Both the position numbers and the translations under genes were made by a program. From contig JAEEIU010000022.1 in the NCBI GenBank assembly GCA_016281495.1, positions 1-64,000 of the forward strand: a DNA stretch of 64,000 bases, written 5' to 3'. Shown here piece after piece: positions 26,141-35,576 of this stretch. Numbering within the stretch: position 1 is the stretch's first letter; each line of letters starts with the position of its first letter. The notes below the pieces were generated by a model. It worked only from the letters and a program-made list of their open reading frames with translations, made no database searches and had not been told where the DNA came from. The stretch comes from Treponema sp. (GTDB lineage Bacteria; Spirochaetota; Spirochaetia; Treponematales; Treponemataceae).

Positions 26141-27655
26141 ATGAATCTTCTGGTCAAACTTAAAGAAACAGTTTTATCCGTACTCCCGATTATGGCACTG
26201 GTCCTTCTTCTGGGGCTTACTGTGGCTCCTCTTGGGGCCCAGCTGCTTGTCCGATTTGTAATCGGGGGCATTCTCCTGATGCTGGGACTTACGCTCTTTT
26301 TGCAGGGTGTTGACATAGGCATCCTTCCCATTGGAGAAAAAATCGGATCAGCCCTTACGTCAAAACGCAACCTGCTCCTTTTGCTTGGGGCCTCCTTTGT
26401 AATCGGTTTTATGGTGACTGTGGCGGAACCCGACGTTCAGGTGCTTACAGGGCAGATTCAAAAGGTTGTTTCTTCCGTAAACCGGTGGGGCATGGTCATC
26501 ATGATTGCTTCCGGTGTGGCACTTTTCATGATGCTGGGTCTTTTGCGCACTATGCTCAACTGGCCTCTGTCCGTGGTACTAATCATTGCATATGTCCTTC
26601 TGTTTGCACTTGCGTTCCTGTGTCCAAAGGAATATCAGGCTGTGGCATTTGATTCCGGGGGGGCTACTACAGGCCCCATGACAGTTCCGTTCATCATGGC
26701 ATTGGGTGTGGGTGTTGCGGCGGTTCGTTCAGGCGATAAAAACAACAGGCATGACAGCAATGAAGATTCTTTCGGGCTTACGGGCATTGCTTCAATTGGA
26801 CCGATTGCGGCGGTGTGCGTGTACGGCCTCTTGAACTCTGCAAGTACAGATTCCCAGGTGCAGGCCTCCGATGCGGCGGTGGAACAAATCAGCGGAATTG
26901 CAGGCAAATTCTTTTCCCTCATTCCCCATGTGCTCAAGGAAGTTTCTCTGGCTCTGCTTCCCCTGCTTGTGATGTTTGCGGTTTTTCAGATTACATTGCT
27001 CAAGCTTCCAAAGGGTCAGATTCGAAGGACTGTAATTGGTCTTGCCTATAGTTTTGTGGGACTGTCACTTTTTCTTCTTGGTGTTAACGGCGGCTTTATG
27101 GATGCGGGTCAGGAACTCGGTCAGAAATTGGGTTCTCTTGCTCAGGGTGGATTTTCCGGATACACGGTTCTGCTGATTTTGGCGGCCCTTCTTTTTGGTG
27201 CCATAGTCGTGTGTGCCGAACCTGCCGTGTGGGTTTTGACGGAACAGGTGGAAGACCTTTCCAGCGGTAACATCAGCCGTAGGGCCATGCTCACTGCCCT
27301 GTCTGCGGGTGTGGCGGTTTCCGTTTCGCTTAGTGTCGTACGCGGGCTTTTGGGCTTTAACCTGTGGTTCATTTTAATTCCGGGGTATGCCATTGCCCTT
27401 GCACTGTCGTTTTTCTGTCCTCCCATGTTTACGGCGGTTGCCTTTGATTCGGGTGGAGTTGCAAGCGGTCCCATGACCAGCACCTTCATCCTGTCGTTTA
27501 CGCTGGGTGCCTCAAGTGCTTCTGGAGGAAATCCTGTTACCGATGCCTTTGGTGTTATAGCTCTGGTTGCCATGACGCCTCTGATTGCAATTCAGGTTTT
27601 GGGAATCACATATAAATTCAAATTGCGCAAGCTAAAGAAAACGGGGGCAGCATGA
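26141..27655 (+). CDS. DUF1538 family membrane protein
   Basis: The 504-residue protein is composed of two similar halves, each with about six hydrophobic helices. Each half carries the same signature, AVAFDSGGATTGPMTVPFI near residue 168 and AVAFDSGGVASGPMTSTFI near residue 436. A related VVxAEPxVxVLTxQ motif also occurs twice. This duplicated inverted or tandem layout is known of DUF1538. The function is unknown, though a transporter role is likely. Its stop overlaps the start of a P-II-like gene by four bases, which suggests control of the membrane protein by the P-II protein. Confidence 0.9.
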   Translation: MNLLVKLKETVLSVLPIMALVLLLGLTVAPLGAQLLVRFVIGGILLMLGLTLFLQGVDIGILPIGEKIGSALTSKRNLLLLLGASFVIGFMVTVAEPDVQVLTGQIQKVVSSVNRWGMVIMIASGVALFMMLGLLRTMLNWPLSVVLIIAYVLLFALAFLCPKEYQAVAFDSGGATTGPMTVPFIMALGVGVAAVRSGDKNNRHDSNEDSFGLTGIASIGPIAAVCVYGLLNSASTDSQVQASDAAVEQISGIAGKFFSLIPHVLKEVSLALLPLLVMFAVFQITLLKLPKGQIRRTVIGLAYSFVGLSLFLLGVNGGFMDAGQELGQKLGSLAQGGFSGYTVLLILAALLFGAIVVCAEPAVWVLTEQVEDLSSGNISRRAMLTALSAGVAVSVSLSVVRGLLGFNLWFILIPGYAIALALSFFCPPMFTAVAFDSGGVASGPMTSTFILSFTLGASSASGGNPVTDAFGVIALVAMTPLIAIQVLGITYKFKLRKLKKTGAA

Positions 27656-28299
27656 CAGATTTTGTTTTAATTGTGTCCATAGTTTCACACGGAAAGCAGG
27701 AACTTGTCACCGACTCTGCCGTCAGGGCCGGAAGTTTTGGCGGTACAACACTCAAGGGGCGGGGAATAAGCTCCAACTCCATTGTGGCCGCTCTGGGAAT
27801 TGACAGCGTAAAGGATGTGGTCTACATCGTATGCCAGCGCAGTCAGGAAAGCAAAATAAGGAACAGCATCATTCAGGGGCTGTCCAGCGAAAAGAAACAT
27901 ACCGGATGCATTTTTACCGTGGGTGCGGATTCGCTGCTCAGGAAGGAAGAACTTGCACTGGAAAAAGGAGAATTGAACATGAACCAGAATTTCACGCATG
28001 ATGTCATAAACGTAATTGTAAACAGGGGATTTGCCGACGACGTAATGGATGCCGCAAGAAAGGCCGGTGCCGGAGGAGGAACCGTAATCAACGCCCGTGG
28101 AACCGCACGCGAGGATGATGAGCGCTTTTTTGGCATGCACATAGTCCCCGAAAAGGAAATGCTGATTATCGTCGTGGAACATTCAAACAAGGACAAGGTG
28201 ATGAACGCAATCCAAAACCTGGAATGTCTTTCTGAACCAGGAAGCGGAATCGTGTACACCCTGCCCGCAGAATCATTTGAACCGCTCGGAAGAAAATGA
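27652..28299 (+). CDS. tandem P-II-like signalling protein
   Basis: The 215-residue protein contains two P-II ferredoxin-like domains. The first starts FVLIVSIVSHGKQELVTDSAVRAG with TTLKGRGI, and the second is FTHDVINVIVNRGFADDVMDAARKAG with TVINARGTA and KEMLIIVVEHSN. Ordinary P-II proteins are single domains of about 112 residues that sense ATP/ADP and 2-oxoglutarate and dock on transporters. Starting inside the DUF1538 gene by four bases, it is probably the regulatory partner of that membrane protein. Its stop overlaps the birA start by four bases. Confidence 0.88.
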   Translation: MTDFVLIVSIVSHGKQELVTDSAVRAGSFGGTTLKGRGISSNSIVAALGIDSVKDVVYIVCQRSQESKIRNSIIQGLSSEKKHTGCIFTVGADSLLRKEELALEKGELNMNQNFTHDVINVIVNRGFADDVMDAARKAGAGGGTVINARGTAREDDERFFGMHIVPEKEMLIIVVEHSNKDKVMNAIQNLECLSEPGSGIVYTLPAESFEPLGRK

Positions 28300-29192
28300 A
28301 CCTGACAGAATCAACTGCCCCAGACTTTAACACCGAATCATTTTTTCATTATTTTGAGGAAGAAAGCAAAGGCATGATTCAACTTGAACGTGAAAAAGTC
28401 TTTGTTGCCCAGACTGTGGATTCAACCAACACAAGATTAAAGGTCCTTTTACAGGAATCCGGCACGCTTGTTGATGCAGACGGGACCATGACGGAACAAG
28501 GCTCAAGGTTACACAAAACCATTCTTGCCTCGGCATCCCAGACTTCAGGATACGGAAGGCTTTCCCGCTCCTTTTATTCACCGGACCAGAACGGCATCTA
28601 TTTTTCATTCATATACATTCCGCAGGGCCCACTGTTTAATCCAGCCTTTTACACAGTCTCTTGTGCCGTTGCAGTTTCCCTTGCAGTTGAAGAATTGACC
28701 GGAATAAAGCCCAAAATCAAATGGGTGAACGATGTTTATGTGGAAAATAGGAAGGTTTGCGGCATTTTAAGCGAAGGCTTTTGTCCCCCAGGTGCGGACA
28801 GAGTTCAGGCAATGGTAATAGGAATAGGGATAAACCTTAGGACGGACAGTCTTGCCCTACCGGAGGAAATTAAGGACAAGGCGGGCGGTATACTGGATTC
28901 AACCAGTAAAAAAGAATGCCCCAGAGCCAGGTTGCTTGCCAAAACCATGTTCAAATGCCTTAGTTTTTTGGATGAAGGACGCGATTGCTGGAAAAATGTT
29001 GTCGGGGAATACAAAAAAAGGTCATATCTGGACGGAAAAATCGTAAGCGTTACACCAATTGTCGGTGAAAATACAAATGCATATCAGGCTAAGGTCATTG
29101 GAATAAACGACGAGGCTGAGCTTGAAGTTGAATGTGAGGACGGTTCAATTAAAAAGCTTTCTACCGGTGAAGTAACTTTACACGAGAACTAG
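28296..29192 (+). CDS. birA: biotin--[acetyl-CoA-carboxylase] ligase
   Basis: The 298-residue protein has the biotin-ligase catalytic domain: VDSTNTRLK near residue 47, ASQTSGYGRLSRSFYSP near residue 87 for the biotinyl-AMP loop, and KPKIKWVNDVYV near residue 142. IGIGINL lies near residue 176. The C-terminal SH3-like domain is present. No N-terminal helix-turn-helix is visible, so it is a group I ligase without repressor function, although the first ~40 residues are an extension. Starts within the stop of the P-II gene. Its end overlaps the convergent HDOD gene by four bases. Confidence 0.92.
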   Translation: MNLTESTAPDFNTESFFHYFEEESKGMIQLEREKVFVAQTVDSTNTRLKVLLQESGTLVDADGTMTEQGSRLHKTILASASQTSGYGRLSRSFYSPDQNGIYFSFIYIPQGPLFNPAFYTVSCAVAVSLAVEELTGIKPKIKWVNDVYVENRKVCGILSEGFCPPGADRVQAMVIGIGINLRTDSLALPEEIKDKAGGILDSTSKKECPRARLLAKTMFKCLSFLDEGRDCWKNVVGEYKKRSYLDGKIVSVTPIVGENTNAYQAKVIGINDEAELEVECEDGSIKKLSTGEVTLHEN

Positions 29193-30694
29193 CGCTTGTC
29201 CCTGATGAATGCCTTGTGCAGGCGGTCACTAAGGTTCTGGAGCTCATCTTCTGAATTGATGCCGAATTCTTTTAAGATGGAAGGCTCAAACTGACTGTAA
29301 TCAACCATTCCCTCATGTACATGTGAAAGCAAATCGGCAACATAGATGATTCCAGTAAGCTTGCGGTATTCGTCCGGGGCAGTCAGCGGCTCGTGATGAT
29401 AACGGATGACGTTAACGATGACCGGCGGGAAATTCCATTTTTCTGCAATTCTGGCACCGATTTCTCCGTGATTAACTCCAGCTACCATGCGTTCAAAAAG
29501 GACAGGGCTTACACCATGTTCTTCGCACAGCTTGAAGATCTGTTCCATTGTATCTGACTGGGCATTTTCAAAAACAAGCTTACCCATATCATGCAGAAGG
29601 CCACAGACATAACTGTCATCAATAAGGGCTCTTTCATTGGCACCACGGCAAAGACTGCGAGCCAGATTGTATGAGTAAAAGGCAACACAATATGAGTGAT
29701 CCCACAGTGCTTTTCCGCTTTCATCCTCACTTCCCGGAAGGGCCTGGATGGAACCGATGGAGAACAGGATATTCTTGATTCCGCGTAAACCTGCAAGTTT
29801 AACTGCCTCTCCAATTGAATGGCATGGACTTGCAAGACCAAAAGCGGCAGAGTTGACCATACGCAAAAGTTCGGCGGTAAGGGACACGTCATTGGAAATC
29901 TTCTGTGCAATATCGCTCATCTTGCTGTTGGGGTCATTTATGACACGGTTTATCTCTGTTATGTTTTCAGGGAATTCAGGAAGTCCGTCAATAAGCTTGA
30001 CAAAGGTTTCGGACAGTTCTGTGATATCATCCTGCATTTCCTGACTGAATGGCAAAATAAGTCTGGTGATTGTCTCGCCGTTTTCGCTTATAACCTGATA
30101 GTTTTCGTCGGTAAGGCCGATTTTCTTAAGAACAAGAATCATGATTACAAGACCAAGACCTGCACCCTCTGAATCGTCCAAAAGCTGGGCAAGACCTTCT
30201 TCTACTGACTTGTACTGCTGGGCACGGGTGATTTTGTCATGAATGCGCTTGTATTCAAACCCTGTCAGCTCGGCTTTGTTCCTTACTTCAATTTTTACAC
30301 GGTTATTGCGGGTCTGCATGATGACCCTGATGTAAAGACCATGATCCTTCTGTTTCTGCAGATAATAGTCAATGTTATTCAGCGTATCTTCTTTGAAATG
30401 CTCCATTCCCTGGACATAATCAGCCTTGTTGTTTATATCCAGGTTGTGGTCCTCAAAATATATGCGTTTTGTATTTGCTTTTTTTGCATTGTTGGCAAGC
30501 TCTTTAAGGCAGTAAGACAGGCTTTCCACCATTTGAATCTGGTTCACTTCGGTTAAAAAAACCTTGAGCACTTCACCCATGTACTCTTCCATTTCATGAG
30601 GCAAAGTATATGTAGTAATAGTAAGAGGAATACCAGACTGAATAGCCATCCGGATTTTTGCAACATCTACTTCAATTTGTTTTTTCTGAGCCAT
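29189..30694 (-). CDS. HDOD-domain protein with an N-terminal ATPase-like (HATPase) region
   Basis: The 501-residue protein has two parts. Residues about 60-220 resemble a GHKL ATPase: an N-box-like LSYCLKELANNAKKAN, then EGAGLGLVIMILVLKKIGL resembling the G1 box and its following helix, and a C-terminal strand. Residues about 235-430 form an HDOD domain beginning LPEFPENITEINRVIND, with an HD-like YVCGLLHDMGKLVFENA. HDOD proteins usually act in signal transduction, often linked to motility or cyclic-di-GMP. The frame is open up to 30745, but 30694 opens with MAQKKQIEVD behind AAGG and is preferred. Whether the N-terminal part hydrolyses ATP is not shown. Confidence 0.82.
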   Translation of the reverse strand: MAQKKQIEVDVAKIRMAIQSGIPLTITTYTLPHEMEEYMGEVLKVFLTEVNQIQMVESLSYCLKELANNAKKANTKRIYFEDHNLDINNKADYVQGMEHFKEDTLNNIDYYLQKQKDHGLYIRVIMQTRNNRVKIEVRNKAELTGFEYKRIHDKITRAQQYKSVEEGLAQLLDDSEGAGLGLVIMILVLKKIGLTDENYQVISENGETITRLILPFSQEMQDDITELSETFVKLIDGLPEFPENITEINRVINDPNSKMSDIAQKISNDVSLTAELLRMVNSAAFGLASPCHSIGEAVKLAGLRGIKNILFSIGSIQALPGSEDESGKALWDHSYCVAFYSYNLARSLCRGANERALIDDSYVCGLLHDMGKLVFENAQSDTMEQIFKLCEEHGVSPVLFERMVAGVNHGEIGARIAEKWNFPPVIVNVIRYHHEPLTAPDEYRKLTGIIYVADLLSHVHEGMVDYSQFEPSILKEFGINSEDELQNLSDRLHKAFIRDKR

Positions 30695-30883
30695 CTCCAA
30701 TACCTTAAATACGTTTTTTTTGAATGTATATAGATTATAACACAACTTTTCTGAATAAACAAGGCGAATTTTTTCAGTTTTTTTATAGGATTTTTTATGC
30801 TTTTTGTGCCAGGGATGCAGTTTGTTAAGCTAAAACTACTCCCATCCGATATGGACAGGAGCCGGTATTAGTCAGAGATTCCT

Positions 30884-32347
30884 CTATTTAAGCATCTGCT
30901 CTATCCGCTTGAGGTCGTTTTTGAGCGTTGAATTGTTAGGCACAAGCTTTAGGCCTTCTTCCACGACTTTCTTGGCTTCCTGATAATGCCCCTTATTTGC
31001 CAGATCTGCAAAATCGTTGTGGACCGTTATGGCATAATTGTTCTGGCTTTGGGTAAGGAGGTTCTTTATCTTGCTGCTTTTGGGTAATTCAGCTAATCCT
31101 GCCTTTGCGTAATCGATTGCTAAAAGATAATCTCCGGAATTAGCGGCATCCACAGCCAGCTGAAGATGGCAGTTTTCTATCTGACCGTCTATCTGCTTTT
31201 GTATGTCGGAAGGGCTTGCGACGGGAGATTTTTTCTGTTCACGAAGGAAAATGAGCTTTTGGTTTGGATCTTTTATTGTTGAAATCTTTTCCTGAATGCG
31301 GCTTAAGAAGATCATCTGCTCAATTATCTTTGTGTTTTCTGCGTCGAAGAGGTTCTTCCTCTGGTTAAAAAGCTCCTGGGCATAATCGGTATCGTTCTGC
31401 CTGCAATAGTATAGGATTGTGTTGTATCCCACATCCTGATAGTTTTTGAGCAATGCATTGGATTCTCCCCAACGGGAAATCACGGCATCCATCCATAAAA
31501 GTGAATCAAGGAATTTTTTTGCCCCCTGAAGTTCCGCGGCATAATTTGAACATACCGTATCAAAATCCGCACGGCTGTCGTTGTTGGTATTGTTCTTCTC
31601 TCCCTGCAGGAAAACCAGACGGACTACGGCATGTGCAACAGACGTATTGTAATCTTTTTTGTCCATCGTAAATGCACTGAGGTTACGTGAAATCAAACTC
31701 ACGAGCATCCTGTCGCTGATGACGTGACGGCCACTGTATTGCCTGGTTGGAATGATTGCATAGGCTGTACCTGATTTGCCGGAAGAAATCTGCTTTTTTT
31801 TGCCTGGTTCAAAACCCATGGGATTAGTCGTTTCTACATCAATGTATTTTCCGTCGATTAAAACTGAACAAAAACAATGGTCGCTTGCCCTGTTGCCGAT
31901 TACAGTAAGGCCCGCCGCCTTTGCCAGAGCGCTGTACAATACCGAGGCTGACACACAGTTGTAAGTTCCGTCTTCAAGAAGGGTGGTAAGCTTTGTCTGG
32001 TTCTTCTGATATTTCCACAGTTTCTTCTCGTACATCAGGGTGAGTATTGCCTCCGCACGTTCCCTTTCGCCCATGGACATGAAAGACCTGCTTGTTGCCT
32101 GTGCTTCAAGTTCAAGATACAGATTCATGTACTTCCTTTGGTCAACCAGGGGGTATTCGGAAAAGCTCAGGCCTGTGGCTATCATTTCGTGTGCAGAAAG
32201 AGTTGAACTGTCTGCATTTGATGTTGAATTGTACGTGTAATATGGCTCAAGAGGAGGAAATGTCTGGGAAAAAGCCGTGCCGCTTACAAGTGCAAGAATG
32301 AGGACCGCAAAAAATGGCCTTACTCCAGTTCTCTTAAATTCATTCAT
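30884..32347 (-). CDS. exported transglutaminase-like and TPR protein
   Basis: The 487-residue protein begins with a Sec signal peptide ending near SGTAFSQ. A transglutaminase-like segment follows: GTYNCVSASVLYSALAKAAG near residue 128, with the possible catalytic Cys, then SDHCFCSVLIDGKYIDVETTN near residue 160 with His and Asp. The C-terminal half is helical, with tetratricopeptide-like units (YLLAIDYAKAGLAELP, HYQEAKKVVEEGLKLVP). Relatives act on peptides or cell-envelope proteins; here the target is unknown. Its start overlaps the end of the M48 protease gene by eight bases, so the pair is translationally linked. Confidence 0.8.
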   Translation of the reverse strand: MNEFKRTGVRPFFAVLILALVSGTAFSQTFPPLEPYYTYNSTSNADSSTLSAHEMIATGLSFSEYPLVDQRKYMNLYLELEAQATSRSFMSMGERERAEAILTLMYEKKLWKYQKNQTKLTTLLEDGTYNCVSASVLYSALAKAAGLTVIGNRASDHCFCSVLIDGKYIDVETTNPMGFEPGKKKQISSGKSGTAYAIIPTRQYSGRHVISDRMLVSLISRNLSAFTMDKKDYNTSVAHAVVRLVFLQGEKNNTNNDSRADFDTVCSNYAAELQGAKKFLDSLLWMDAVISRWGESNALLKNYQDVGYNTILYYCRQNDTDYAQELFNQRKNLFDAENTKIIEQMIFLSRIQEKISTIKDPNQKLIFLREQKKSPVASPSDIQKQIDGQIENCHLQLAVDAANSGDYLLAIDYAKAGLAELPKSSKIKNLLTQSQNNYAITVHNDFADLANKGHYQEAKKVVEEGLKLVPNNSTLKNDLKRIEQMLK

Positions 32348-33638
32348 CCTTTTTGTCTCCTTTATTCAGGGGGTTCCGTATTGCACTTATTCTTTCAAGT
32401 AAAGGTGGATGATCGTAATTGAAAATGCAATAGATTTTGGGTGGAGTCAATTCGCTTAGGTTTTCCTTGTTCAGTTTGATCAGGGCAGAAATCAAGGGTT
32501 CTCCGCTTCCGCACAGTTCCGCACTGAATGCATCCGCCTGGAATTCATCATGCCTGCTTGCCGCGTTTGAAATGAGGGAAACGACCCACAGCCAGTCACC
32601 AAATATGATTGGAATTAAAAATACGCCAAAGAATTTGAAATATTCCGGAATCACAAGGCCTGAGGTCATCATTCCGAATCCCTGATACAAGGACGGATTT
32701 TTGATTAAAAGTGAAATCACAAAAAGCACGACAAAAACCATCGGAATCATGATGCAGTATTTTTTGAGTATGTGCTTGTGCTTGTAATGTCCCAGTTCGT
32801 GAGCCAGGACCGCGACTATTTCTTCAACTGAAAGCTGCTGGATTAAGGTGTCGTATAAAACTATCCTCTTGTTTTTTCCCAGGCCGGTAAAATATGCATT
32901 GCTGTGGCCGCTTCGTTTTGAGGCATCCATTACAAACACACTCTTTGCATGGAATCCGCATTTTTGCATCAGGTTAACAAGGGCATCCTTGAGTTCACCT
33001 TCTTCCAGCGGAGTGAATTTGTTGAACAATGGAGCAATGAGGACGGGATAAATGTACGAGGCAAGGAATACAAACGCAAGATAGAAAATGCCAAGCAAAA
33101 GCCACCACCAGGAAGAAAGATGGATCAAAAGGAAAACCGCCGCACACAAAAGAGGAACCATGAGGAACAGGCTCACGATTAATTCCTTGATGGCATCCAT
33201 AATCCACATGCCAAGCGTCATCTTGCTGAATCCAAAATCCTTTTCAATCTTGAATTCCCTGTAAAGTGCAAACGGCAAATCTATTACAGCAGCAGGAATT
33301 GAAGAAATAAAGGAAAAGAGGAGGACTGTCAGGTAAAAGTTTTCTGTCCAGTTCCACAGGAGCATGTACAGCAATGCGTAAAAACCACTCAGGACGAGAA
33401 CCAGAGACAAAAGCGTCTTTACTATTACCCGAGGAATCCACAGAAAATATCGGGCGTTTTTATAGGCAACGGTCTTTTCAAGCTTTTCCTTTTCCACAAG
33501 GCCTTCAAGTTCGGCCGGAACGTCTGTGCCGTGTTTCCTGCGGTAAAAGAAATTTCCCGCTTCCAGAGCCTGGTCGATGATAAAATCCGAAAGAGTCCCA
33601 AATAAAAATATGATGACGAAAATGTTCGTATAATCCAT
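32340..33638 (-). CDS. M48-family zinc metalloprotease (CAAX prenyl protease 1-like)
   Basis: The 432-residue membrane protein has several hydrophobic helices and the metal site VLAHELGHYKHKH near residue 280, with a second Glu ligand in the later SRHDEFQADAFSA. It resembles Ste24/CPBP-unrelated M48A enzymes in length and in the YPVLIAPLFNKFTPLEEGEL segment. Bacterial members are membrane proteases of quality control or unknown role. Upstream there is no obvious operon partner. Downstream it overlaps the transglutaminase-like gene. Confidence 0.9.
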   Translation of the reverse strand: MDYTNIFVIIFLFGTLSDFIIDQALEAGNFFYRRKHGTDVPAELEGLVEKEKLEKTVAYKNARYFLWIPRVIVKTLLSLVLVLSGFYALLYMLLWNWTENFYLTVLLFSFISSIPAAVIDLPFALYREFKIEKDFGFSKMTLGMWIMDAIKELIVSLFLMVPLLCAAVFLLIHLSSWWWLLLGIFYLAFVFLASYIYPVLIAPLFNKFTPLEEGELKDALVNLMQKCGFHAKSVFVMDASKRSGHSNAYFTGLGKNKRIVLYDTLIQQLSVEEIVAVLAHELGHYKHKHILKKYCIMIPMVFVVLFVISLLIKNPSLYQGFGMMTSGLVIPEYFKFFGVFLIPIIFGDWLWVVSLISNAASRHDEFQADAFSAELCGSGEPLISALIKLNKENLSELTPPKIYCIFNYDHPPLLERISAIRNPLNKGDKKDE

Positions 33639-33746
33639 GCCATATAATATAACACATTTATGGGATTTCTGTAACGGCTTTTGTGCGTCTTAAAGTCCTT
33701 GCAAAGAATCCGTGTTTTATGCTAGAATTTTCATGGAGGATGATTT

Positions 33747-34580
33747 TTGAACGAGATTATTCTGTTTGCCGCATGCCTTTTTTCTTTTTCTGCGGGATTG
33801 ATTTCACTTTTGTTTTTCCTTAGGTTCAAAAAATCTTTTTTCTTCCATGTGTTTTTGATTACCCTTGCTTTTTTCCTGATAAGTTCAGAATCGTTTTATG
33901 TGACGGAGCATGGGGCTATTACGAGCAGGAGTTTCTTCTGCATTTTTGGCGGAATGCTTTCGTTTGTCTTTTCGTACGGCATGATAAGTTTTGGACTGGA
34001 TTTCATTCAGATAAGTCCTTCATCCCGCATACGCATGTTTATTCCGGTTTATTCAGCTGCAGTTCTGGCATTTGCAATCAGCATGATTTTCATAAAGGCA
34101 ATCGGGCGTCCTTCTTTCATCCTGAACATTTTGGGCATTTGGATTCCCACGACTGTTTCCGTCCTGCTGGGGATTGTGTTTTTCAGGAGGATTAACACGG
34201 GCATTTTCAAAAAGGAAAAGTGGCTCATCATAATCCTTTCCGCCGCAAACCTTGCTCTTTCTTTTGTGCTCCACAGCGTTCCATTTGTTTTCATCATCTC
34301 CGTTTCCATTTTGATTTATCACGTGTTCTACCGCTTTTATTTTTCTTCTCCCATTGCAAAAACCGAACGCAGCCTCTCTCCCGATTTCATAAAGGACTTT
34401 TCGATTACCAAGCGTGAACAGGAAATCATACTCGCACTTCTGGACGGAAAATCCAACAAGGAACTTGCCGAAACCTTTTTTGTCACCCAGAAAACAATCG
34501 AGGCACACCTTGCAAACATCTACCGTAAAGTCGGCGTAAAGAACCGTCTGGAGCTTTTTTCACGCCTCAAGAACGACTGA
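33747..34580 (+). CDS. membrane-anchored LuxR-type transcription regulator
   Basis: The 277-residue protein has about seven hydrophobic segments over residues 1-195, followed by a C-terminal LuxR helix-turn-helix. The latter contains ITKREQEIILALLDGKSNKE near residue 216 and TQKTIEAHLANIYRKVGV near residue 245. This is the layout of membrane-bound LuxR regulators with unknown signal. It begins at TTG with GGAGGA ten bases upstream. The next gene encodes an exported protein 119 bp away; control of it is possible but unproven. A short palindrome AAGGGTTTACCCTAA follows the stop. Confidence 0.8.
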   Translation: MNEIILFAACLFSFSAGLISLLFFLRFKKSFFFHVFLITLAFFLISSESFYVTEHGAITSRSFFCIFGGMLSFVFSYGMISFGLDFIQISPSSRIRMFIPVYSAAVLAFAISMIFIKAIGRPSFILNILGIWIPTTVSVLLGIVFFRRINTGIFKKEKWLIIILSAANLALSFVLHSVPFVFIISVSILIYHVFYRFYFSSPIAKTERSLSPDFIKDFSITKREQEIILALLDGKSNKELAETFFVTQKTIEAHLANIYRKVGVKNRLELFSRLKND

Positions 34581-34699
34581 ACAAGGGCCTAAGGGTTTAC
34601 CCTAATTCTTTAAAACCGCAAAAATATAGTACATTCCCCAATATCTTTTAGTAAAAAAAGGACCTATCATAGAATCAGAATATTTCTTTTGGAGGTCCT

Positions 34700-35560
34700 A
34701 TGATACGTAAAAACTTTTATGCAGTACTTGTCCTTTTGATGACTGGTGCTTTTGCCCTGAGTGCAGAACCTGCTTCATTTGACGGTGCTCAGGATAATGG
34801 AACGTCGTTTGAAATCAAGTTTTCGCTTGGATGGACATTTGGCGCTTATAAGGAAACAACATTTGCAAACATTTCCCAATCACTTTTGTCGCCGCATTAT
34901 CAATTGGAGGCAAAGATCAAGTCGGGAAATTTCACCCACACGATAGCCGCAGAATATTTTTCCACAAGGCCAAGCTCTGCAATGACACAAAACGCGGTGG
35001 TCTACAAAACATACGATCCAGTTACAGGAGAAACTTATTACGATGCTTCAACCAGCAGCCTTTCATTCCACAAAATCAATTTTAAATATGACTTGAATTA
35101 CGACATCATGAAAAACGGAAACCTTGATTTTTCTGTGGGCGGTTCATTCATGTGCAACGCATTCCTTCAATTTGAACATTATCCTTCAATTACGGGAATC
35201 ATCTGCATCGGTCCCTCTTGTGCAATGGACTGGAACATCGATGAGCGAAATTCAATCTCTGTCTCCGGAGGATTTCCCCTGTTAGGTTATGGGGTAAGGC
35301 CTTCGTATGCCGGCTGTGATGCAAGGCTGATGAAATATGCTGAGGAAAACTTCTTTAAGATTCTGACCCTTGGCAATTTCCTGAGTTTGCACAATTATCA
35401 GGCGGTTTTCATGGATTTTGAATATAAGATTAAGGCAACGGACTGGTTTTCTACAGGTCTTGGCCTGGACTTTGAATATTCAAGGGTTGCAGTGCCAAAA
35501 GAACGTCCGCTATATTATGTTGATGGAAACATAAAGACTTTTGTCTCATTTAATTTCTGA
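34700..35560 (+). CDS. exported protein, probable outer-membrane beta-barrel
   Basis: The 286-residue protein has a Sec signal ending near FALSAEPASFDG. After that it shows alternating polar and aromatic residues, many Tyr/Phe, and a C-terminal NIKTFVSFNF, as in outer-membrane barrels. No specific family is recognised. GGAGG lies before the ATG. Sixteen bases separate its stop from the start of the S41 protease lipoprotein, so they are likely co-transcribed. Confidence 0.65.
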   Translation: MIRKNFYAVLVLLMTGAFALSAEPASFDGAQDNGTSFEIKFSLGWTFGAYKETTFANISQSLLSPHYQLEAKIKSGNFTHTIAAEYFSTRPSSAMTQNAVVYKTYDPVTGETYYDASTSSLSFHKINFKYDLNYDIMKNGNLDFSVGGSFMCNAFLQFEHYPSITGIICIGPSCAMDWNIDERNSISVSGGFPLLGYGVRPSYAGCDARLMKYAEENFFKILTLGNFLSLHNYQAVFMDFEYKIKATDWFSTGLGLDFEYSRVAVPKERPLYYVDGNIKTFVSFNF

Positions 35561-35576
35561 TTTTTGGAGGATGAAT

